Shown here piece by piece: positions 1 to 7,535 of a DNA stretch of 7,874 nt. The stretch covers positions 1-7,874 of the forward strand of contig DBNU01000207.1 of NCBI GenBank assembly GCA_002299125.1, given 5' to 3'. The notes beneath the pieces are model-generated. The model saw only the letters and a program-made list of their open reading frames with translations, did not search any database and had not been told where the DNA came from. The position numbers and the translations under genes are program-made. Source of the stretch: Proteobacteria bacterium UBA664 (GTDB taxonomy: Bacteria > Pseudomonadota > Gammaproteobacteria > UBA7966). The stretch's first letter is position 1, and every line of letters begins with the position of its first letter.

Positions 1-1481
1 TCGACACCAAGCTGCAGAGCCAAGGCACTGTGGTTGCGGTCACCGATGGCATCGTGCGCATCCACGGGCTGACGGATGTCATGCAGGGCGAGATGCTCGC
101 CTTCCCGAATGACACTTACGGCCTCGCGCTGAACCTCGAGCGTGATTCCGTCGGCGCCGTGATTCTCGGTGACTATGGCCACATCTCCGAGGGCGACGTG
201 GTGCGCTGTACCCAGCGCATCCTCGATGTGCCGGTCGGCACCGAGCTCATCGGCCGGGTGGTGAATGCGCTCGGGCAACCCATCGACGGCAAGGGGCCGA
301 TCAACGCCCGCGAGACCGACATCATCGAGAAAGTGGCGCCCGGCGTCATCTACCGCAAGAGCGTGTCGCAGCCGGTGCAGACCGGCATCAAGTCCATCGA
401 TTCCATGGTGCCAATCGGTCGCGGCCAGCGCGAACTCATCATCGGCGATCGCCAGACCGGCAAGACTGCGGTGGCGATCGACACCATCATCAATCAGAAG
501 GGCAAGGACCTCATCTGCATCTACGTGGCGATCGGGCAGAAGGCCTCCACCATCGCCAATGTGGTGCGCAAGCTGCAGGAATTCGGCGCGATGGATTACA
601 CCATCGTGGTCGCGGCAGCCGCCTCCGACTCCGCCGCGATGCAGTTCATTGCTCCTTACGCCGGTTGCACCATGGGTGAGTACTTCCGCGACCGCGGCCA
701 GGATGCCCTCATCATTTACGACGACCTGACCAAGCAGGCCTACGCCTATCGGCAGATTTCGCTGCTGCTGCGTCGCCCGCCGGGCCGTGAGGCCTATCCG
801 GGCGATGTGTTCTACCTGCACTCGCGCCTGCTGGAGCGCGCCGCGCGGGTCAACGAGGAGTACGTCGAGGCCTTCACCAAGGGTGCCGTGAAGGGCCGCA
901 CCGGCTCGCTGACGGCACTGCCCATCATCGAGACGCAGGCCGGCGACGTGTCCGCCTTCGTGCCAACCAACGTGATCTCGATCACCGACGGCCAGATCTT
1001 CCTCGAGACTGACCTCTTCAACGCCGGCGTGCGGCCTGCCATCAACGCCGGTGTGTCGGTTTCGCGTGTCGGTGGCGCGGCGCAGACGAAGGTCATCAAG
1101 AAGCTCTCCGGCGGTATCCGCACCGATCTCGCCCAGTATCGCGAGCTGGCCGCCTTCGCCCAGTTCGCGAGCGACCTCGACGACGCCACCCGCAAGCAGC
1201 TCGAGCGTGGCAAGCGGGTCGTGGAGCTGCTGAAGCAGCCGCAGTATGCCCCCCTCGCGGTGTGGCAGATGGCGGTCACCCTGTTCGCCGTTAACCGTGG
1301 TCATCTCGATCAGGTGGATGTGAATCGCATCCCGGCCTTCGAGCGCGGTCTGCACGGCTACGTGGATGCCCACCACAAGGCGCTCGTGGATCGCATCGAA
1401 ACGAACAAGGATCTGTCGAAGGACGACGAGACCGAACTCACCGGCGCCATCGAGAGCTTCAGGAAGACCGGCACCTACTGA
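1..1481 (+). CDS. atpA: ATP synthase F1 subunit alpha (5' end missing)
   Basis: This is the alpha subunit of the F1 sector of the membrane-bound F1Fo ATP synthase. It forms the alpha3-beta3 hexamer and binds nucleotide at the non-catalytic sites. The frame is open from the left edge; the first complete codon is at position 3. The 492 visible residues align closely with E. coli AtpA (513 aa), so about 21 N-terminal residues, the delta-contacting segment, lie outside the window. Visible marks are the N-terminal beta-barrel (GIVRIHGL, LNLERDSVGAV), the Walker A motif GDRQTGKT (bases 444-467, Lys at 462-464), LIIYDDL (Walker B region), and SVSRVGGAAQ, whose Arg at 1065-1067 corresponds to the arginine finger that completes the beta catalytic site. 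The GTG at 30 is internal and is not the start. The stop is TGA at 1479-1481. It is the first of a run of co-directional atp genes. Confidence 0.98.
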   Translation, partial: DTKLQSQGTVVAVTDGIVRIHGLTDVMQGEMLAFPNDTYGLALNLERDSVGAVILGDYGHISEGDVVRCTQRILDVPVGTELIGRVVNALGQPIDGKGPINARETDIIEKVAPGVIYRKSVSQPVQTGIKSIDSMVPIGRGQRELIIGDRQTGKTAVAIDTIINQKGKDLICIYVAIGQKASTIANVVRKLQEFGAMDYTIVVAAAASDSAAMQFIAPYAGCTMGEYFRDRGQDALIIYDDLTKQAYAYRQISLLLRRPPGREAYPGDVFYLHSRLLERAARVNEEYVEAFTKGAVKGRTGSLTALPIIETQAGDVSAFVPTNVISITDGQIFLETDLFNAGVRPAINAGVSVSRVGGAAQTKVIKKLSGGIRTDLAQYRELAAFAQFASDLDDATRKQLERGKRVVELLKQPQYAPLAVWQMAVTLFAVNRGHLDQVDVNRIPAFERGLHGYVDAHHKALVDRIETNKDLSKDDETELTGAIESFRKTGTY

Positions 1482-1527
1482 GGCGGCCGCTGCGCCTTCG
1501 GGCCGGCGACCTTCACCGAACACCCCG

Positions 1528-1541
1528 GCCCGCGTGCGGGC
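1528..1541 (+). repeat. Small perfect inverted repeat in the atpA-atpG gap
   Basis: GCCCGC (1528-1533) and GCGGGC (1536-1541) are perfect reverse complements separated by two bases, so the RNA could form a tight GC hairpin with a 4-base loop. It lies 6 bases before the GGAG ribosome binding site (1548-1551) of atpG. There is no T-run after it, so it is not an intrinsic terminator. A role in tuning atpG translation or in mRNA processing between cistrons is only inference. Confidence 0.35.
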
Positions 1542-1555
1542 AAGCGTGGAGTCCC

Positions 1556-2437
1556 ATGGCAGGCGTCAAAGAGATCCGCAACAAGATCAAGAGCGTGCAA
1601 AACACGCGCAAGATCACCAAGGCCATGGAAATGGTCGCCGCGTCGAAGATGCGCAAGGCCCAGGAGCGCATGCGACAGGGGCGGCCCTATGCCGACAAGG
1701 TGCGCAATATCGCCGCGCACATGTCGCGGGCCAACCCGGAGTACCGGCACCCCTTCATGCTGACCCGCGAGACGCTGCGGAAGGCGGCGTACATCGTGGT
1801 GACGACCGACAAGGGCCTCTGCGGCGCACTCAACACCAACCTGCTGCGGGCGCTGGTGTCGCGGCTGCGCGAGCAGGAGAAGGCCGGCGTCACCGTCAGC
1901 GCGACGGCGATCGGCAACAAGGGCTTTGGTTTCCTGTCGCGGCTCGGCACGCAGATCGACTCGCACGTCATCCATCTCGGCGACCGTCCGCACCTCGAGA
2001 CGCTCATCGGTGCCATCAAGGTGCAGCTCGATGCCTTCGCCGCGGGCCAGACCGACGCGGTATTCCTGTGCTACACGCGCTTCGTGAACACCATGCGTCA
2101 GGAGCCGGTCATCGAGCAGCTCCTGCCGCTCACGGCGGAGCGTCTCGAGCAGACGGTCGAGGAGCGCGGCCGCTATGGCTGGGACTACATCTACGAGCCG
2201 GACGCCCAGAGCGTCGTCGATGATCTGCTCGTGCGCTATGTCGAGGCGCTCATCTACCAGGCCGTGGCCGAGAACATCGCCTCCGAGCAGTCAGCGCGCA
2301 TGGTGGCCATGAAGGCCGCCTCGGACAACGCCAAGAAGGTCATCGACGAACTCAAGCTCGCCTACAACAAGACCCGGCAGGCGGCCATCACCAAGGAAAT
2401 CGCGGAGATCGTCGGCGGCGCCGCTGCCATCGGCTGA
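1556..2437 (+). CDS. atpG: ATP synthase F1 subunit gamma
   Basis: This is the gamma subunit, the central rotor shaft of F1. Its N- and C-terminal helices form a coiled coil inside the alpha3-beta3 ring and couple c-ring rotation to catalysis. It is 293 aa, against 287 in E. coli. The N-terminus MAGVKEIRNKIKSVQNTRKITKAM (split here as MAGVKEIRNKIK and SVQNTRKITKAM) and the MVAASKMRKAQ segment are hallmark gamma sequences. The middle has TTDKGLCGALNTN, and the C-terminal helix has SEQSARMVAMKAASDNA and ends EIVGGAAA. The ATG at 1556 is chosen because it gives the conserved MAG-KEIR N-terminus and has GGAG at 1548-1551, a rather short 4-base spacing. It lies 74 bp after atpA and 103 bp before atpD, in the canonical F1 order. 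No truncation or odd residues were seen. Confidence 0.98.
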   Translation: MAGVKEIRNKIKSVQNTRKITKAMEMVAASKMRKAQERMRQGRPYADKVRNIAAHMSRANPEYRHPFMLTRETLRKAAYIVVTTDKGLCGALNTNLLRALVSRLREQEKAGVTVSATAIGNKGFGFLSRLGTQIDSHVIHLGDRPHLETLIGAIKVQLDAFAAGQTDAVFLCYTRFVNTMRQEPVIEQLLPLTAERLEQTVEERGRYGWDYIYEPDAQSVVDDLLVRYVEALIYQAVAENIASEQSARMVAMKAASDNAKKVIDELKLAYNKTRQAAITKEIAEIVGGAAAIG

Positions 2438-2540
2438 ACGATCCGGGGGGGTACTGCAACTGCATGCAGCCTCCGCCCCTCAAGCCCACCACTTCAATCC
2501 CATCAGCAGACGCAATCAAGCACTCATTCGGGGACAAGTC

Positions 2541-3944
<1,404 letters not shown>

Positions 3945-3989
3945 GTTCTCCGGTCGGGATTGGGTGAACAACGCAGAGTCGTACCGCAC

Positions 3990-3994
3990 AGGAG
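3990..3994 (+). promoter_or_regulatory. atpC ribosome binding site (decides the start)
   Basis: AGGAG lies 10 bases before the ATG at 4005. The open frame extends upstream to a TTG at 3960, but the extra 15 residues (beginning GEQRRVV) have no counterpart in epsilon subunits. The ribosome binding site and homology both place the start at 4005. Confidence 0.75.
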
Positions 3995-4004
3995 CCGGCC
4001 ACGC

Positions 4005-4427
4005 ATGAACACGCTGCATCTGGATGTCGTCAGTGCCGAGGAGTCCATCTTCTCGGGCGCGGCACGCTTCGTCGCCCTGCCCGGCGAGACGGGTGAGCTC
4101 GGCATTCTGCCGGGGCACACGCCGCTCATCTCGCGGATCCGTCCGGGTGCCGTGCGCATCGAACTCGCGGATGGCAGCGAGGAGTTCGTCTTCGTGGCCG
4201 GTGGCTTTCTCGAGGTCCAGCCGGAGGGTGTGACGGTGCTGGCCGACACCGCCATCCGTGGTCACGACCTCGACGAGGCCAAGGCGGAGGACGCCCGGCG
4301 CCGCGCCGAGGATGCGCTCGCCAACCGTACGGCGGAACTCGACTATGCGCAAGCCCAGGCCGAACTGGTGCAGGCCATGGCGCAGCTCGCAGCACTGCGG
4401 CGCCTGCGTAGCCGCGGACGCGCCTGA
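4005..4427 (+). CDS. atpC: ATP synthase F1 subunit epsilon
   Basis: This is the epsilon subunit of F1Fo ATP synthase. It sits at the foot of gamma on the c-ring, links rotor parts, and can inhibit ATP hydrolysis through its C-terminal helices. It is 140 aa, against 139 in E. coli. Residues 1 to about 85 form the beta-sandwich domain: LHLDVVSAEESIFSG at the start, then GELGILPGHTPLIS, GGFLEVQPEGVTVLADTAIR and a DLDEA turn. The remainder is the helical hairpin, rich in Ala, Glu and Arg (AEDARRRAEDALANR, AQAQAELVQAMAQL). The start at ATG 4005 matches the family N-terminus and has AGGAG 10 bases upstream. It lies 60 bp after atpD and closes the atp gene set; glmU begins 63 bp later with no clear terminator between them. 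Confidence 0.97.
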   Translation: MNTLHLDVVSAEESIFSGAARFVALPGETGELGILPGHTPLISRIRPGAVRIELADGSEEFVFVAGGFLEVQPEGVTVLADTAIRGHDLDEAKAEDARRRAEDALANRTAELDYAQAQAELVQAMAQLAALRRLRSRGRA

Positions 4428-4490
4428 GGGCCGAGCCAGCAGGCGAATGTCCGGGCGTCGTTGTTCCCGGCCGCATGTGAGGGGTGAGAC

Positions 4491-5879
4491 ATGAGCCTGT
4501 CCGTCGTCATCCTCGCAGCAGGTCAGGGCACCCGCATGCGGAGCACCCTGCCCAAGGTGTTGCATCCGCTTGCTGGTCGCCCACTGCTGGCGCATGTCGT
4601 CGCCACAGCAGAGGCGTTGTCTCCGGCGCGCATCGTGGTCGTCCATGGCCATGGGGGCGATCTGCTGCGCCAGCAACTGGCGGCATTGCCGGTGCTCTGG
4701 GCAGAGCAACGGGAGCAACTCGGCACGGCGCACGCCGTGCTTCAGGCGCTGCCGCTGTTGCCCGAGGGCGGCCCCGTGCTCGTGCTCTACGGCGATGTCC
4801 CCCTCATTCGGCCCACCCTGCTCGAACGGCTGCTCGCAGCCCGTGCGGAGACGGGCTTCTCCCTGCTGACGGTCTCTCTGCCCGATCCGAGCGGCTACGG
4901 TCGTATCCTGCGCGATGCGACCGGGGCGATCACCCGCATCGTCGAGCACAAGGACGCCAACGCGGCCGAGCGCGAAGTTCGCGAGGTGAATACCGGTGTG
5001 CTGGCCGTGGATGGCGAGCGTTTGCACGCGTGGCTGCCGCGGATCGGCAAGGCCAATGCGCAGGGCGAGTACTACCTGACGGATCTGGTCGGCCTCGCGG
5101 TGGCAGAGGGCGTGGCCGTCAAGGGTGTCTGTGCCCCGGAGCCGCTGGAAGTGGCCGGTGTGAACAATCGGCTCGAACTCGCACGTGTGGAACGGGCTTT
5201 TCAGCAGACGGCGGCCGAGGCGCTGATGCTGGCGGGGACTACCCTCGCAGATCCGGCGCGCTTTGATCTGCGGGGCGAGCTCCGCTGCGGGATTGACGTC
5301 AGTATCGACGTCGATGTTGTCATCGAAGGCCGCGTGTTACTTGGCGATGGCGTGCGCATCGGTCCCTTCTGCCTGTTGCGCGATTGCGAACTCGCGGCCG
5401 GGACGGAGGTGCTGGCGCACTCGACGCTCGATGGCGTGCAGTCGGGGCGCGACTGCCGTATCGGTCCGCATGCACGCCTGCGTCCCGGTACCCGGCTCGG
5501 CGACGAGGTGCACATCGGCAACTTCGTCGAGGTCAAGCAGAGCAGCATCGGGCCGAAGTCCAAGTTGAATCATCTGAGCTACGTGGGCGACACGCTGATG
5601 GGCAGCGGCTGCAACATCGGCGCGGGCACCATCACCTGCAACTACGATGGCGCGGCCAAGCATCAGACCGTGCTTGGAAACGAGGTATTCGTCGGTTCGG
5701 ATGTCCAGTTCATCGCCCCGGTACGGGTCGGCGATGGCGCCACCATCGCGGCCGGGACCACCGTGGCCGAGGATGCCCCGGCCGGGCAACTGACCGTGGG
5801 CCGCATGCGCCAGCAGGTGATCCCCGGCTGGCGGCGGCCGCAGAAGTCGGGCAGTGACAACGGCAGCACCGATCGCTGA
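4491..5879 (+). CDS. glmU: Bifunctional GlcNAc-1-phosphate uridyltransferase / glucosamine-1-phosphate acetyltransferase
   Basis: This cytoplasmic enzyme performs the last two steps to UDP-GlcNAc. It acetylates glucosamine-1-phosphate with acetyl-CoA, then couples the product to UTP, feeding peptidoglycan and LPS synthesis. It is 462 aa, against 456 in E. coli. The N-terminal pyrophosphorylase domain (about 1-225) has LAAGQGTRM with Arg15 and Lys22 (in LPKVL), the metal-binding Asp102 in YGDVPL, EQLGTAHA, GYGRI, VEHKDA, AQGEYYLTD and GVNNR (Asn about 225). The C-terminal half is a left-handed beta-helix of hexapeptide repeats. It carries the catalytic His361 in HLSYVGD, the GNFVEVK lysine, and NIGAGTITCNYDG, and ends at GWRRP followed by a short polar tail unlike the E. 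coli end. ATG 4491 has GAGGGG at 4479-4484. The position directly after atpC is a common gammaproteobacterial arrangement and may involve read-through from the atp operon. Confidence 0.97.
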   Translation: MSLSVVILAAGQGTRMRSTLPKVLHPLAGRPLLAHVVATAEALSPARIVVVHGHGGDLLRQQLAALPVLWAEQREQLGTAHAVLQALPLLPEGGPVLVLYGDVPLIRPTLLERLLAARAETGFSLLTVSLPDPSGYGRILRDATGAITRIVEHKDANAAEREVREVNTGVLAVDGERLHAWLPRIGKANAQGEYYLTDLVGLAVAEGVAVKGVCAPEPLEVAGVNNRLELARVERAFQQTAAEALMLAGTTLADPARFDLRGELRCGIDVSIDVDVVIEGRVLLGDGVRIGPFCLLRDCELAAGTEVLAHSTLDGVQSGRDCRIGPHARLRPGTRLGDEVHIGNFVEVKQSSIGPKSKLNHLSYVGDTLMGSGCNIGAGTITCNYDGAAKHQTVLGNEVFVGSDVQFIAPVRVGDGATIAAGTTVAEDAPAGQLTVGRMRQQVIPGWRRPQKSGSDNGSTDR

Positions 5880-5896
5880 GATCGCTCACCGCTACG

Positions 5897-5902
5897 AGGA
5901 GG
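5897..5902 (+). promoter_or_regulatory. Ribosome binding site of the C-N hydrolase (decides the start)
   Basis: A full AGGAGG anti-anti-Shine-Dalgarno match lies 11 bases before the ATG at 5914. This favours 5914 over an in-frame GTG at 5854 that would overlap the end of glmU by 26 bases and has no comparable site. The spacing is slightly long, but no other start is better placed. Confidence 0.7.
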
Positions 5903-5913
5903 CCGACCCCGTC

Positions 5914-6795
5914 ATGCCTGCCAGCCGCAGTCCCCGCCCTGCCGCCGCCGCCCGTGCGCCTTTCCGCGCCGGTTTCCTGCAGTTCGCGCCGCGCTTTGGT
6001 GACGTGGCCGGCAACTGCCGGCGGGTCCTGGAGCACCTGGAGGGTGCCGCGGCAGACCTCATCGTGCTGCCCGAACTGGCCTTCACCGGTTATCACTTCG
6101 CTGATCGCCGTGAGCTGCTCACCCTTGCCGAGGAGCCGGCCAACTCGCCCACCGTGGCGGCGTTGAGTGACTGGTGTCGCCGCCATCGCAGTCACCTGGT
6201 GACGGGTTTCGCCGAGCGTGCCGGGCGTGCCGTCTACAACTCGGCGCTGCTCATCGGGCCGCGCGGAGTGCTGCACACCTATCGCAAACTGCACCTGTTC
6301 AACGAGGAAAAGCGCTATTTCGACCCGGGTGATACGCCGCTCAGCGTGCAGAAGGTGCGGGGTGTGAAGCTCGGCCTCATCGTCTGCTTCGACTGGGCCT
6401 TCCCAGAGGTCGTGCGCGAACTGGCCCTGCAGGGTGCGGAGATCATCTGCCAGCCGGCCAATCTGGTGCTGCCCGGCTTCTGCCAGCAGGCCATGCTGAC
6501 CCGCTGCATCGAGAACCGCGTCTATGCCATCACCGCCAACCGCCATGGCAAGGACGTGCGTCCCCATGGGGAGCTGCGCTTCACGGGGCTGAGCCAGGTC
6601 GTGGCACCAGGGGGCATGCTGCTGGCGAAGGCCACGCGCTCGGCCAATCGCCTCGAAGTGGTGGAACTGGAGCCGCGCCTCGCCCGCGACAAGGGCATCA
6701 CGGCGCGTAACGACCTCTTCCGGGATCGTCGCCCCGACTTCTACCCACACCTGGCACACGCGGCGGCCGCGGGGCGCGCACGCGGCCGCAGGTGA
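5914..6795 (+). CDS. Nitrilase-superfamily carbon-nitrogen hydrolase, PH0642/PaNit-like
   Basis: This is a cytoplasmic hydrolase of the nitrilase superfamily, which cleaves non-peptide C-N bonds in amides, carbamoyl compounds or nitriles through a cysteine thioester. With the ATG at 5914 it is 293 aa, including a low-complexity N-terminal lead (Pro/Ala/Arg-rich, residues 1-18) and a basic Ala/Gly/Arg tail. The triad is complete: Glu54 in LPELAFTGYHF, Lys125 in YRKLHLF, and Cys158 in LIVCFDWAFPE. From memory, the CFDW-FPE block, the GAEII-PANLV-P segment, the RCIENRVYAITANR region and the C-terminal ARNDLFRDRRPDFY closely resemble archaeal Pyrococcus nitrilases (PH0642, PaNit) rather than AguB-type N-carbamoylputrescine amidases. 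The natural substrate cannot be read from the sequence. It starts 34 bp after glmU, with AGGAGG at 5897-5902, and rraA follows 76 bp downstream. It may be co-transcribed with both. Confidence 0.88.
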   Translation: MPASRSPRPAAAARAPFRAGFLQFAPRFGDVAGNCRRVLEHLEGAAADLIVLPELAFTGYHFADRRELLTLAEEPANSPTVAALSDWCRRHRSHLVTGFAERAGRAVYNSALLIGPRGVLHTYRKLHLFNEEKRYFDPGDTPLSVQKVRGVKLGLIVCFDWAFPEVVRELALQGAEIICQPANLVLPGFCQQAMLTRCIENRVYAITANRHGKDVRPHGELRFTGLSQVVAPGGMLLAKATRSANRLEVVELEPRLARDKGITARNDLFRDRRPDFYPHLAHAAAAGRARGRR

Positions 6796-6798
6796 GAT

Positions 6799-6826
6799 GA
6801 TCCGCGGCCCGGATCGCCAGCGGATC
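6799..6826 (+). repeat. Inverted repeat just after the C-N hydrolase stop
   Basis: GATCCGC (6799-6805) and GCGGATC (6820-6826) are perfect 7-base reverse complements around a 14-base loop, which contains a third GGATC. The repeat begins 3 bases after the TGA of the hydrolase and lies upstream of the rraA ribosome binding site. No T-run follows, so an intrinsic terminator is unlikely. It could be an mRNA stem-loop or an operator-like site for a dimeric regulator; the sequence alone does not decide. Confidence 0.4.
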
Positions 6827-6857
6827 CTTGCCCCGATATCCGTCAATCACAGCCCAA

Positions 6858-6862
6858 GGGAG
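6858..6862 (+). promoter_or_regulatory. rraA ribosome binding site (decides the start)
   Basis: GGGAG, within AAGGGAGA, lies 9 bases before the ATG at 6872. An in-frame ATG at 6797, almost abutting the previous stop, would add 25 residues with no RraA-family counterpart. The start is therefore placed at 6872. Confidence 0.75.
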
Positions 6863-6871
6863 ATCCCCCGC

Positions 6872-7357
6872 ATGAGCCTCGCCACCGCCGATCTGACCGA
6901 CGAGCACCCCGGCTTGCAGGTGCTGGAGCTGCCCCTGCGCGATTTTGGCGGCAGCAAGGCCTTCCACGGCCCGGTCACCACACTGAAGGTCTTCGAGGAC
7001 AACTCACTGGTGCGCGCCGCCTTCGAGGAACCTGGTGCCGGACGCGTGCTGGTGGTGGACGGCGGCGGATCCCTGCGCTGTGCGCTGGTGGGCGATCTGC
7101 TGGCGGAGCTGGCGGCGAAGAACGGCTGGGCGGGTGCCGTCGTCTACGGTGCCATCCGCGATTCAGCCCCTATCGTCGGCATCGCGATCGGCCTCAAGGC
7201 GCTCGCCACCCACCCACGCAAGTCGGTCAAGCGGGGCGAGGGGCAGCGGGACATCCCGGTGAGTTTCGGCGGCCTGACCATCCGTCCGGGTGACTACCTC
7301 TACGCCGATGCGGACGGTGTGGTGGTGGGGGCCGCAGCGGTGCATACGGCCGGGTGA
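6872..7357 (+). CDS. rraA: RraA-family protein, putative HMG aldolase / oxaloacetate decarboxylase
   Basis: It is 161 aa, the same length as E. coli RraA, and aligns end to end with it: FGG near residue 27, KVFEDNSLV, the glycine-rich VLVVDGGGSLRCALVGD (59-75), NGWAGAVVYGAIRD (84-97), then FGG and PGDYLYADADGVVV. E. coli RraA binds RNase E and inhibits it. Relatives are divalent-metal class II lyases acting on 4-hydroxy-4-methyl-2-oxoglutarate (HMG) and oxaloacetate. Here Asp75, Arg96 and Asp97 form the D-X20-R-D metal/substrate motif described for the Pseudomonas putida HMG/CHA aldolase. E. coli RraA has Gln instead of the last Asp and lacks lyase activity. I therefore infer that this protein is catalytically competent; an additional RNase E role cannot be excluded. 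The rraA symbol is by family and does not claim RNase regulation. The start at 6872 is set by GGGAG and family length. It sits between two C-N hydrolase genes. Confidence 0.9.
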   Translation: MSLATADLTDEHPGLQVLELPLRDFGGSKAFHGPVTTLKVFEDNSLVRAAFEEPGAGRVLVVDGGGSLRCALVGDLLAELAAKNGWAGAVVYGAIRDSAPIVGIAIGLKALATHPRKSVKRGEGQRDIPVSFGGLTIRPGDYLYADADGVVVGAAAVHTAG

Positions 7358-7365
7358 AGTCACAC

Positions 7366-7495
7366 GGGGATGACGGCTCTCGTCGTCATTCCCGCGCAGG
7401 CGGGAATCCAGTGTCGTTCCGTCGTCGCTTGGGAAGGGACTGGATCTCAACCGCCGCCTGCCCCCGAGTGTCCTCGTCGAGGGCAGGGATGACGG
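7366..7495. repeat. REP/BIME- or MITE-like palindromic repeat cluster
   Basis: The gap 7358-7535 carries no gene but a chain of inverted repeats. First, GGGATGACG (7367-7375) pairs with CGTCATTCCC (7384-7393) with one bulged base. Second, ATTCCC-N8-GGGAAT is at 7388-7407. Third, ATCCAGT (7406-7412) pairs with ACTGGAT (7439-7445), with TTCC/GGAA nested inside. Fourth, CTGCCC (7458-7463) pairs with GGGCAG (7481-7486), extended inward by CGA/TCG past one mismatch. The 10-mer GGGATGACGG occurs at both ends (7367-7376 and 7486-7495). The CGTCATTCCCGC...GCGGGAATCCAG core is a type of dispersed intergenic repeat seen in many beta- and gammaproteobacteria. It may be a degenerate non-autonomous element and could stabilise or end the rraA mRNA. 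Other copies would have to be found in the rest of the genome. Confidence 0.7.
7388..7407. repeat. dRS3-like 20-bp palindrome
   Basis: The 20 bases fit ATTCCC-N8-GGGAAT exactly. In Neisseria this pattern defines dRS3 elements, which also serve as insertion sites for filamentous prophages. The inner eight bases, GCGCAGGC, extend the pairing by GC on each side, giving an 8-bp stem with a 4-base loop. The pattern match is directly visible; shared origin with Neisseria dRS3 is not implied. Confidence 0.6.
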
Positions 7496-7519
7496 TCTGA
7501 ACAAGCCGATTGCACTTCC

Positions 7520-7524
7520 GAGGA
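7520..7524 (+). promoter_or_regulatory. Ribosome binding site of the right-edge hydrolase
   Basis: GAGGA lies 11 bases before the ATG at 7536. The ATG gives a canonical Nit-type N-terminus (MAPFRVALIQ), which supports this start. Confidence 0.6.
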
Positions 7525-7535
7525 CGAATCGCCCC

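Noticed and set aside
1366..2223. Plus-strand 285-codon frame overlapping atpA and atpG
   Set aside because: It is a frame-shifted shadow of both genes, Arg/Pro/Ala-rich, with no domain.
2438..2540. Possible promoter or operator in the atpG-atpD gap (seven-G run at 2445-2451 and palindrome CTGCATGCAG at 2460-2469)
   Set aside because: No paired -35/-10 elements were seen, and a single 10-bp palindrome is too weak; a small RNA or internal promoter is not supported.
3960..4004. TTG at 3960 as the atpC start
   Set aside because: The 15 extra residues are unlike epsilon N-termini, and the ATG at 4005 has AGGAG upstream and matches the family.
4451..4470. CCGGG...CCCGG pair after atpC as a terminator
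   Set aside because: The stem is only 5 bp with a 10-base loop and no T-run follows.
5854..5913. GTG start at 5854 extending the C-N hydrolase by 20 residues
   Set aside because: It would overlap glmU, lacks a good ribosome binding site, and adds residues with no family counterpart; AGGAGG points to ATG 5914.
6797..6871. ATG at 6797 as the rraA start
   Set aside because: It adds 25 residues that read through the inverted repeat and do not match RraA proteins; ATG 6872 has GGGAG and gives the usual 161 aa.
7366..7495. CRISPR array
   Set aside because: The repeats are palindromic and of differing sequence, without regular spacing or repeat-spacer units.
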